Source: Natrialba hulunbeirensis JCM 10989
Lineage (GTDB): Archaea; Halobacteriota; Halobacteria; Halobacteriales; Natrialbaceae
Direction: 5' to 3'
Length of the DNA stretch: 64,000 nt
NCBI RefSeq assembly: GCF_000337575.1
Contig: NZ_AOIM01000002.1
Span: 8,533 to 72,532, forward strand
Of this stretch, positions 26,487-34,003 are shown piece by piece. Position 1 is the stretch's first letter, and every line of letters begins with the position of its first letter. The position numbers were made by a program, and so were the translations under genes. The notes under the pieces were generated by a model that did no database searches, was not told where the DNA came from, and was given only the letters and a program-made list of their open reading frames with translations.

Positions 26487-26496
26487 ATTTATATTA
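26487..26496 (+). promoter_or_regulatory. TATA box of the SMC-like ATPase operon
   Basis: ATTTATATTA lies 27-36 bases before ATG 26523, so transcription would start at or next to the start codon (leaderless), typical of haloarchaea. The 290 bases before it (26199-26486) are AT-rich with no gene visible. Confidence 0.5.
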
Positions 26497-26522
26497 TGAT
26501 GCACTCATGAAGTTGGTATCGC

Positions 26523-26720
26523 ATGAGTGAGGGTCCGAAGTCTGTGAAAGAGGAGATCCTTGATCGGTTTGAACAAAAAATTGAGAAGAATGAGGATATA
26601 CCTGAAGAAATAGTCGCACTACTAAAAAGCGACTACGATAACGACTCTTTTGGAAAAGACGAAGAAGTTCGAGAGGTAATTGAGCAGATTATTGTGGAAA
26701 GTTCTGAGAGCGAATCATAA
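26523..26720 (+). CDS. 65-residue acidic first gene of the Zn-hook ATPase operon
   Basis: Sequence MSEGPKSVKEEILDRFEQKI then acidic helices (EDIPEEIVALLKSDYDND, REVIEQIIVESSESES). All helical, no HTH or zinc ligands. Its TAA overlaps the ATG of the ATPase by one base (TAATG), so it is translationally coupled and probably a partner or regulator of it. No family recognised. Confidence 0.65.
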   Translation: MSEGPKSVKEEILDRFEQKIEKNEDIPEEIVALLKSDYDNDSFGKDEEVREVIEQIIVESSESES

Positions 26721-28654
26721 TGCGGATTGATAAACTAACTCTGAAAAACTTTCGAGGGTATAAAGAGACTCAAAAGTTCGAAATCGGGGGTGAGCACGCA
26801 CTCATCTCTGGTGGGAATGGTGCTGGGAAATCGTCGGCACTGGAAGCAATCGAGTTCATCCTGACTGGTAAGATTGACCGCCTGCATGGGTCTGGCACGC
26901 AGGGGATTCGTGCAAAAGAGCACCTTCCGCACCGCGATGCTTCTCCCCGCGATGTACAGGCTAGTGTTGGGTTCCAAACAGGAAACGACATTAAAGTAAC
27001 AGCCTCACGTAGATTCACCGACCAAACAGTCGACATCAACCCTACCTCACCGCCAGCTGAATTTAATGACGTGAAGCGTCTCGTTGAACATGGACTCCAT
27101 AAGCTAACTCGATCCGACATGATTGAATTGGTGGTCTCGACGCCGACAGATCGCGGGTCTTTGATAGATGAACTCCTCAACTTAGAAGGGGTGGATAACC
27201 GTCGAAAACAGCTTCGACGCCTCCGAAACCAGCATTATATAAGTAATATTAAACGAATCCAGAGAAGTATTGAGGAACAGGAAGAATTATTGCGAGAAAC
27301 ACTTGAGATATCAGAGGTTGAAGATTCTAAGCTACGTGATGCGGTGAACAGGGCTCGAGCGACGCTTGGTGGTGACGCTATCGACTCACTTGGAGACTGG
27401 GAATCGCTTGATTTCCGCCGTGACCTCGCAGGGCCCGAAGCACAAGAGATTAGCGCGTTCCAGCGAGAGGACGTAAAGAACCAACTCCGCCGGCAAGGAA
27501 AGTGGTTTGATCAAACGGAGACGGATCTGATTAGTGAGTTAGAAGAGCTGGAAACTGCTCGCCGGGAGTTGGCGGCTCAGGAGGCACGGGTTAATACAGA
27601 TGTACTGTCCGTATTGGAACGCGGCCAAGGGGTAATCGATAATGAGACGGACGCTTGTCCCCTTTGTGGGACTAATTGGGACTCTGAAGAATTGATTGCT
27701 GTTGTTGAACGGCGACAACAGCAGTTCGAAGAGATTGCAGATCAGCGACAGAGCCTCCACTCTACCGGTGAGTCAGTGTTGAGTACTATCCAGTCGTATC
27801 TCAGCCGTTCTGAAGTGTTACTGGCGGTCCTTGGTGGTGAAATTGATGTTGGGGAAGACGAGTCGCTAAGGGCATACATGAACGCCCTTGGTGAGATCCA
27901 GAAAGTAGTCGAAATGATTAGGCAAGAGGAGTCTCAGGAGGTTCCCGATTTACGGGAGTTGACTGGAGAGTTGCCATCGGAAAGGGCTTCGAGGGCAAGT
28001 GAGCAGCTTCGTTCGAAGGTGGAGGATCAGCCAGCGAAGTCGGAGATGGAAAGGGCGTGGGAAGTACTTTCTACCGCGGAGTCACGGCTCAGCCAGATTG
28101 CGAAGCTTCAGAGCGAATTGGAAGTCAAGCAAGGGGCGAAGAAGGTGTGCACGGCAGCGCGCGATGAGCTTGTTCAAGCTCGAACGGAAGTGTTGGAAGA
28201 CCGGTATTCAAGTGTTGAATCAACCTTCAAGAAGTATTATGAATCAACCAATCCTGATGAAGCAGATGTCAACGTTCAAATGGAGCAAACCAATGCCGGT
28301 GTGAAGTTCCGGATTGGGTTTTTCGATGACGAGCTTCATCCGCCGCACGCGATGCATAGTGAAGGCCATCAGGATATGATGGGCATTTGTTTGTTTCTGG
28401 CCTTGTCTAAGGAATTAAGCGAGCACCAGGATCGGTTCGTCCTCTTAGATGACGTAGTGATGTCCATTGATGGAGACCATCGCGAAGAGATTGCAAAGTT
28501 GTTTCAAGGCACGATTAGCGATGAGTTCCAGTTTATTATCACGACACACGATGAGATATGGGAAGAGCAGCTTCGACGACTGGGTGTGATCCCACTTGAG
28601 AATCAGTATCGAGTTGACTGGAGCAGAGAGAACGGAACAGTTGTGAGGAACTGA
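26720..28654 (+). CDS. SMC/Rad50-like ATPase with zinc hook, defence-type
   Basis: 644 residues. Starts MRIDKLTLKNFRGYKETQKF with Walker A SGGNGAGKSSALEA (about residue 31). Coiled coil, then CPLCGTNWDSEE (about 313), a CxxC zinc hook at the apex. The second coil ends near 500. The head returns with EGHQDMMGICLFLAL (about 547, signature-like), Walker B FVLLDDVVMSID (573) and switch TTHDE (607). Size and layout resemble the SMC subunit of Lamassu/ABC three-component defence systems more than chromosomal Rad50 (about 880 residues). No Mre11-type nuclease follows. Expected to sense DNA ends or replication intermediates. Confidence 0.78.
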   Translation: MRIDKLTLKNFRGYKETQKFEIGGEHALISGGNGAGKSSALEAIEFILTGKIDRLHGSGTQGIRAKEHLPHRDASPRDVQASVGFQTGNDIKVTASRRFTDQTVDINPTSPPAEFNDVKRLVEHGLHKLTRSDMIELVVSTPTDRGSLIDELLNLEGVDNRRKQLRRLRNQHYISNIKRIQRSIEEQEELLRETLEISEVEDSKLRDAVNRARATLGGDAIDSLGDWESLDFRRDLAGPEAQEISAFQREDVKNQLRRQGKWFDQTETDLISELEELETARRELAAQEARVNTDVLSVLERGQGVIDNETDACPLCGTNWDSEELIAVVERRQQQFEEIADQRQSLHSTGESVLSTIQSYLSRSEVLLAVLGGEIDVGEDESLRAYMNALGEIQKVVEMIRQEESQEVPDLRELTGELPSERASRASEQLRSKVEDQPAKSEMERAWEVLSTAESRLSQIAKLQSELEVKQGAKKVCTAARDELVQARTEVLEDRYSSVESTFKKYYESTNPDEADVNVQMEQTNAGVKFRIGFFDDELHPPHAMHSEGHQDMMGICLFLALSKELSEHQDRFVLLDDVVMSIDGDHREEIAKLFQGTISDEFQFIITTHDEIWEEQLRRLGVIPLENQYRVDWSRENGTVVRN

Positions 28655-28693
28655 TTCGAGGTCGTCCCCCAGGTCGTAATCGGAGTTGTTATA

Positions 28694-29173
28694 ATGGCAT
28701 CAAATGACACCGACGCTACGGCAGATAATCCCTCGGATCAGCTACTGGTGCCATTAGCGTTTCTCCGCCTCAATCACCAAACAGCGATCCGGGGCGTGAC
28801 GAGATTTCAGGCCCTCATCTTCTTAGCACAACAGGGAGGCCTGCCATCCGACCCAATCAACCATTCGATCGACGAAGTGTTTCAGTTCACGCCGCACAAG
28901 CGTGGCCCGTATTCATCGACTTTGACGGAGACACTAGATACTGCATCACCTCATTATATAAGCCGTTCAGAGGTCCAAGGCGCTGAAACAGCGAGTGCCG
29001 AGCTCGAAATTACCGACGACGGAATCACGGTCTTAAATGCGAATGCAGAGGTCTTGCCCATAGAATTGATTCAGGTCCTGAAACTGACGAAGTCCCTGTA
29101 CAACAGTATGCCGGTGGTTGAATTATTGGACAAAATATCGGCGGCCTATCCTGAGTATGTGAGTAATAAATGA
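28694..29173 (+). CDS. winged-helix-like middle component of ATPase operon
   Basis: 159 residues. RFQALIFLAQQGGLP then FQFTPHKRGPYSSTLTETLD and ELEITDDGITVLN resemble the small winged-helix proteins (SocA/DUF4065-like or ABC-3C middle components) in which a helix, the phrase HKRGPYS and a wing follow one another. The C-terminus is a helical pair. Starts 39 bases after the ATPase and ends overlapping (ATGA) a 21-codon frame that leads to the membrane gene. Likely adaptor between ATPase and effector; the family name is uncertain. Confidence 0.6.
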   Translation: MASNDTDATADNPSDQLLVPLAFLRLNHQTAIRGVTRFQALIFLAQQGGLPSDPINHSIDEVFQFTPHKRGPYSSTLTETLDTASPHYISRSEVQGAETASAELEITDDGITVLNANAEVLPIELIQVLKLTKSLYNSMPVVELLDKISAAYPEYVSNK

Positions 29174-29235
29174 CCGATGGATTGGGACTCTTCCGATTGT
29201 ACGCCCCAGCAAACCGGGTGAGGACGAGGCCGTGA
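29170..29235 (+). CDS. 21-codon bridging ORF (possible coupling peptide)
   Basis: ATG 29170 overlaps the previous stop (ATGA) and its TGA (29233-29235) overlaps the next ATG (TGATG at 29235). It encodes MTDGLGLFRLYAPANRVRTR plus Pro. Such exact overlaps at both ends are typical of translational coupling, but the peptide has no recognised function and this may be chance. Confidence 0.35.
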   Translation: MTDGLGLFRLYAPANRVRTRP

Positions 29236-30956
29236 TGGGCACGTTAGTTGGACAAACTGGCGGGGTCTCATTTTCCCCCGCAGACGGAATTATCACGTTA
29301 TTCATCCCTCTCTTGTTAGTTGTTCCTGGTCTCGTCGCAGTTCGATTGGGCCTGTGGACTGCTCGCCGTGAGAACCCATTCACCCAACTTGAAACACTAG
29401 TAGTAAGTGCACTCGTGAGTTTAGCATCATTATTTTTTATTTATGTGGGCCTATCCATCTGGCATTGGCATCCAACCGTCTTGAGCGATATTCAATCGCA
29501 ATCCTTACCCTGGTTTGTCATTGGGTATTGCGTCCACGTATTTGTTGCAGCCTGCACCGGAATGGCTCTCGGCTCGTTCGCCTACAACTATTTGCTAGAT
29601 AATGAAGCCCGAAGCCGGTACGACCCCTGGCAGTATGTGTTTCGACAGCTCACTGACTCTGCAACCATTGATGTACGGACCACCTCTGGGCTTTGGGTAC
29701 GAGGCCACCTGACGAAAGCAGAAGAGTCTACAGAAACTCGTGACCTCCTGCTAACGTCTGTCAACTTCCTTGATAAAACACCAGAAAGGGATCCTCACGA
29801 GGCTGCAAATCAGAGTACTGAAACACTTGACAGAAATTCGATGACCACGGATTCTAAATCAAGTGAAATTCAGGATCATGATGAAAGACCAATACTGGCC
29901 GAAAGAACGGATGATACAAACACGGGTTCTTGGGAAACCATCGAACAGAACTTAGATGAATACTTTGAAGCAAATGATGAGATACAGGCTGCACTGGATG
30001 ACAATAGTGCCGGGTATATGCAACTTGATGGAGCGGCTATTGAAGCAATTCGAGTTCCAGATAGCACAGACGTCAACACTAATGAGGTGTATGAAGAACT
30101 AAGTAATACGGATCGAGTTCATAAGCGGGCAGCACTGTTGGGCGACGAATTTGGATATTTCAGTATAGAGGCGTGCCTGCGGAGCTACTGCGCGGGCTTG
30201 AATCGAGCCATATTACGTTGGATTATTACGCTGCTGCTATGGATTACGATGCTGATAGTAACCATTGGATCGGTCGGAGTAATCGAAATCAGTGGAGAGG
30301 TTAGTGTACACCGAGCTGGACTAACCTGGATCGCATTGTGTACGGGGATTAGTACTGTTGAACTGATCCAACACTATTCGGACTCACCGATGCAATGGGC
30401 TGAGATCCCGCGCAGGATTGGTGCACTAACCCCATTTATCGCCAGCGTATTAGTGATCGAATGGTGGGTCGTTGGCAATTGGGAGATCTTACTTGATGCC
30501 CTTGCAGTGCTCGCAGGACTCCTTGGTGGGGTTACAGTTGGCACTGTTCTCCACCACCTTCGAGACGAATATACCGCGACAGCAGCCTTGGCGGTCGGTA
30601 TAATTTCCACGAGCCTGTTGGCGCTTGTCACACTATACGCTTTCAGAGTCGTTGTCAAACCGGCTGTCGGACAAACCTTGCTTCTTGTTGCAGGTGCGGG
30701 TACTCTTGGATTGTTTTGTGAACGGATTCGGGTCGGAAAGGCAGGTGCATATGAGGACTGGGCGACCGTTTTAGCAGATACTGTCGCCATGGCTCTTGCA
30801 ATTGGTGCTGCAGGACTGGTCTTCTGGAGTGTTGGAATTGCATCATCCCCAGGGACACCAGGGTTCTTTGCCGCGGTTATATTAGCGAGTATTGGGTTTC
30901 TCGCTGGAGGAGCTGCATTACACGGCGTTGTCGGAGTATCTCAATCGAAGAGATAA
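29235..30956 (+). CDS. polytopic membrane protein with DUF6338-like N-terminus, putative effector
   Basis: 573 residues from ATG 29235 (a GTG directly before is possible). The N-terminal part has about three membrane spans (LFIPLLLVVPGLVAVRLGLW, LETLVVSALVSLASLFFIYV, WFVIGYCVHVFVAACTGMAL), then YDPWQYVFRQL and VRTTSGLWVRGHL. This layout is similar to DUF6338 membrane proteins of defence loci. A long acidic cytoplasmic segment (about 160-330) follows, then about eight more spans. As last gene of the operon it is the best candidate for a membrane-acting effector. No enzyme motif seen. Confidence 0.6.
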   Translation: MGTLVGQTGGVSFSPADGIITLFIPLLLVVPGLVAVRLGLWTARRENPFTQLETLVVSALVSLASLFFIYVGLSIWHWHPTVLSDIQSQSLPWFVIGYCVHVFVAACTGMALGSFAYNYLLDNEARSRYDPWQYVFRQLTDSATIDVRTTSGLWVRGHLTKAEESTETRDLLLTSVNFLDKTPERDPHEAANQSTETLDRNSMTTDSKSSEIQDHDERPILAERTDDTNTGSWETIEQNLDEYFEANDEIQAALDDNSAGYMQLDGAAIEAIRVPDSTDVNTNEVYEELSNTDRVHKRAALLGDEFGYFSIEACLRSYCAGLNRAILRWIITLLLWITMLIVTIGSVGVIEISGEVSVHRAGLTWIALCTGISTVELIQHYSDSPMQWAEIPRRIGALTPFIASVLVIEWWVVGNWEILLDALAVLAGLLGGVTVGTVLHHLRDEYTATAALAVGIISTSLLALVTLYAFRVVVKPAVGQTLLLVAGAGTLGLFCERIRVGKAGAYEDWATVLADTVAMALAIGAAGLVFWSVGIASSPGTPGFFAAVILASIGFLAGGAALHGVVGVSQSKR

Positions 30957-31324
30957 AATTATATTTATGCTTTGTATTTAAAATTGTGTGGTTGATTACC
31001 ATACTACATCGATTTACGGTATGGGATTTTTTCTGCTCGAATTTTTATGGTGAAGATGTTTGGTAGCATACTCGAGAGACCCGTAGTACTGGAGCGGCCA
31101 AACGTTGGTAAAGGGAGTACAAAGGGGTCAGACCTCCCCTCCAACACTGTATGACCGTTCACCAAAGCCCATTTTGTCATTAACATGGAGGGGAATCTCG
31201 CAATCGGCTACTCAAACGTTGGTGTGGCTCCGAAAAGTCACAGCTTGGCACTTCGCGGGCGTTCTAAGAGGCCCAACGACCGAGTGAATGGAGGTGTGTT
31301 AGTACTTGTATTCTCGATCTTTGA
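30957..31324. other. 368-bp gap between convergent units, no clear gene
   Basis: AT-rich at first (30957-31060), then mixed. CAAACGTTGGT occurs twice (about 31099 and 31212), 113 bases apart. A 59-codon plus-strand frame (31185-31364) overlaps the neighbouring 3' end and looks non-acidic, so it is not called. Probably a terminator and junction region. Confidence 0.35.
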
Positions 31325-32365
31325 TCAGTACTGCGGTTTGAACGAGAGCTCATCGTGCCCGTAGGAGTACGACTTGATACTTGCCTCATCATAACGTGAT
31401 TCGAGCTCCGCCGGCGGAACGTACGTCTGCTCACCAAACTCTTTTTCGAGGTGTTTGCAAAACACGATGGTAATATCCCGGTCGTCGTCATCGTCTTCTG
31501 CGACCTCGAGAACGACTGCTAAATCTGGATCATCATAGTCCGGTTTGATGACGTAGTCACCTGGAGTGAACGGATTCTCGGCGTACTCGAGGTTTGTGTG
31601 TTTGTAGGTATAGAGCTGAATATCCTGATCGTCACAGTAGGAGGCAAGCTTCGCTGGATGGATTTCACGCCAGTTCCCTGGCCCGTCATCAAGCATATTC
31701 GGGAATGCAACACTGACGGCTTCACCATCCATCGTCTGACCATAGAGAGAAACGTCCTTCTCAGGCGGTACAACCTCCACGACGACTGCAACTGACGCGT
31801 CATCATCGCCTGCTTTTCTCACTCTATCGCCGGGTTTGAACGGATTCTGCGGCTTCTGGTTCATATGGGCCATGTTCGGCCCTAGATCCTGCAACTCGTT
31901 CATTGGGCGAGCAGCGAGATGGGCGAGTTTCTCAGGCTCCTCACCAGAATACGCGTCCTGTGTCCTGACTTTCGACTTGAGGGTTTCAGTTCGTTCCCAG
32001 CCGAGAAGAATCAGTGCATCTTCGTTGTCGCGATGCCAAACCATCACAATGATGTCGTCGTCGGGGTCGTTCTCGAGGAGATTCGCTGGACGAAACGCCG
32101 AGACGTCTCTCGAGGTCTTCACGTCGATCTCGTAGCCAAAGACCTCGAAGTCGTGACCCGAGAAACTCTCGGCATTACAGCGGCGAATTGCTTCTTCGTT
32201 TTCCCACTCCCACATCTCCACCGGGAGATACTCCCGACAGAATTGCTCGAACGCGAGTTCACCAAGATTTCCGATCCGTTTGACGTCTAGATTGTCTGCA
32301 CCCTGTATGACTGCCTGGTGATGGGCTCGCTCTCTATCGATTTCATCCGGCGTATAGAGATACAT
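31325..32365 (-). CDS. PD-(D/E)XK restriction-like protein with two repeated Tudor/KOW-like domains
   Basis: 346 residues. N-terminal nuclease-like part: IGNLGELAFEQFCREYLP, then DFEVFGYEIDVKTSRDV (about 72-88), which supplies Asp and DxK of a PD-(D/E)XK fold. After about residue 170 two similar segments follow: NPFKPGDRVRKAGDDDASVA with VVVEVVP, and NPFTPGDYVIKPDYDDPDLA with VVLEVAE. They look like a tandem duplication of a small beta-barrel that could read modified DNA or bind RNA. Next to other defence-type genes. No methyltransferase partner is seen, so if it is a nuclease it may target modified or foreign DNA. Confidence 0.6.
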   Translation of the reverse strand: MYLYTPDEIDRERAHHQAVIQGADNLDVKRIGNLGELAFEQFCREYLPVEMWEWENEEAIRRCNAESFSGHDFEVFGYEIDVKTSRDVSAFRPANLLENDPDDDIIVMVWHRDNEDALILLGWERTETLKSKVRTQDAYSGEEPEKLAHLAARPMNELQDLGPNMAHMNQKPQNPFKPGDRVRKAGDDDASVAVVVEVVPPEKDVSLYGQTMDGEAVSVAFPNMLDDGPGNWREIHPAKLASYCDDQDIQLYTYKHTNLEYAENPFTPGDYVIKPDYDDPDLAVVLEVAEDDDDDRDITIVFCKHLEKEFGEQTYVPPAELESRYDEASIKSYSYGHDELSFKPQY

Positions 32366-32653
32366 TACATTTCGATTAGTTGTTTCCGTAATATATCTTA
32401 TGCATTGGTCAGCGCTAATACAAGAAGCCTTCCAGACCTACCAGATCACCGTCTTACTCGATAGTGCTGGGAGCACACAAGATTCGAGCACTGAAATGGC
32501 CAAAATACGCCCCTACTTTCATTGTAGTGGTCCGGACTCGACGGAACCACATTGGAACGATTATCGCGGAAGCGGCCTCGTGGGGGACGTGAATACGCTC
32601 CGTACGGTGTCTCTTTTCCACAACCTTTTATGAATTAGACTACAGGTTAGAAT

Positions 32654-33289
32654 ATGGAAGAATTTGTTGAACACGAAAAATTGGCTTCTCTTTTAAATAG
32701 TATTGGAAATCAGGTAGAAGACGACCACTCTGAGCGGGAGGTCGAGTTGATGTTCTTAAATCAGGGGTTTTTCCGGCTTCTTGGCTATGAGGATGTCGGA
32801 ACGACGCTTCGGAGCGAATACACGCTACCGAGTGGGAAGAAAGCTGATTTCATCACATCCGGGCAGAAAGACGAGATACGAGATTCACAGACAGTCGTGT
32901 ACGAGTTCAAATCACCTGGAAGGAAACTAACCCGTCACGAGGACCAACTATTCGGGTATATGACAGAGATTTCTGCAGAGTACGGGGTACTCACGAATGG
33001 CCAGCAATTGCGGCTGTATCAAAACACACCAACTGGACCCAGGCTGTTCCCTCAAGCCGAATTGATACTAGAAACGGTAACTGAAGGCGAAGCGAGTATG
33101 CTGATTATGCCGTTGGGATACCTGAGTATTGAAGAACGAAATATTCGTACAGTTGCCGAACATGCTGCCGAAGAGGTCGTAGAGACGATCTCTCCGAATC
33201 TTCAATTAGACTATTCTGAGCCACAGTTGGATGTCTTTGCCGATCACTTTGCAGACTATCTCCGGGACAAATACCGGGAGGCACGGTAA
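32654..33289 (+). CDS. PD-(D/E)XK protein similar to type I restriction HsdR N-terminal domain
   Basis: 211 residues. REVELMFLNQGFFRLLGYED, then LPSGKKADFITSG and TVVYEFKSPGRKLTRHEDQL. Asp of KADF and ExK of YEFK give the nuclease site typical of HsdR N-termini and related stand-alone nucleases. YGVLTNGQQLRLYQ matches the conserved segment after it. No helicase follows, so it is either a solo nuclease or the nuclease half of a two-gene system with the downstream gene, which starts one base after its TAA. TATA-like CCTTTTATGA lies about 25 bases upstream. Confidence 0.65.
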   Translation: MEEFVEHEKLASLLNSIGNQVEDDHSEREVELMFLNQGFFRLLGYEDVGTTLRSEYTLPSGKKADFITSGQKDEIRDSQTVVYEFKSPGRKLTRHEDQLFGYMTEISAEYGVLTNGQQLRLYQNTPTGPRLFPQAELILETVTEGEASMLIMPLGYLSIEERNIRTVAEHAAEEVVETISPNLQLDYSEPQLDVFADHFADYLRDKYREAR

Positions 33290-33290
33290 T

Positions 33291-33821
33291 ATGTCGTCAG
33301 AGGAGGCAACTAGCGATGGTTTTCCGTATCCACCGTATCTGATTCGCCTTCTTCCCAATGAGGCCATTCCACAACAAATCGTTCCTGTAGGGTCACGTCC
33401 TATCTATTACTACGAGTGGGTTCCGGTAGCAGCCGATAATGAAGAGCAACCCGGTGATGTGCAGTCCGCTATCGATGTACTCCTTGGTAGTGGGCCTCCA
33501 GAACTATCCATAGAGGGGACACAACAGCCAATTGTCGGAGACGTAGATCGGACCGAAGATGACCAGCTACGAGTGAACTACGTTAGGCTGGGCGAGTCGA
33601 AACCGCCAGGAACGTATGAATTCACGTTCCGACTCAAGTTGGACGAACCACTCCGTCTGTACCGGGGGGACGGTGTCAAAGATGTGTGGGCTGGCCAATA
33701 CGAGTATTCCGGATCGTTTTCAGTGAGGCAGGTCGAGCGCCGAGGCCCGCTTCCAACGATAGAAAAGAGAATCACGACGACGAAACAGTTCGTCGACCCA
33801 GACTGGCATTGCTCGAGGTAA
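33291..33821 (+). CDS. unknown partner of the HsdR-N-like nuclease
   Basis: 176 residues from ATG 33291; the open frame continues upstream into the nuclease gene, so the first ATG after that stop is used. Rich in Pro and beta-branched residues (PYPPYLIRLLPNEAIPQQIV, YYYEWVPVAADNEE, PPGTYEFTFRLKLDEPL), suggesting a beta-sandwich. No membrane segment, no catalytic motif. One base from the nuclease stop, so coupled; may be a specificity, inhibitor or structural partner. Confidence 0.55.
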   Translation: MSSEEATSDGFPYPPYLIRLLPNEAIPQQIVPVGSRPIYYYEWVPVAADNEEQPGDVQSAIDVLLGSGPPELSIEGTQQPIVGDVDRTEDDQLRVNYVRLGESKPPGTYEFTFRLKLDEPLRLYRGDGVKDVWAGQYEYSGSFSVRQVERRGPLPTIEKRITTTKQFVDPDWHCSR

Positions 33822-34003
33822 CCGCAGTTCTCACCGACCTATATAGTACTGTTACCGATTGTTCCACTTGCCCCTGAGTAGGTGTAGAAAACGGACACTG
33901 TTTTCTCGAGTCAGTAGGTTTCTGTCTTCCCGTTTTCGGGGTCTATCTCGTTACGATTTGGGAAGAACGTATGCGAGCGAAGATTGCTCGTCGTCAATCA
34001 ACT

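Noticed and set aside
31185-31364. 59-codon ORF MEGNLAIGYSNVG
   Set aside because: Overlaps the 3' end of the restriction-like gene, non-acidic and without promoter.
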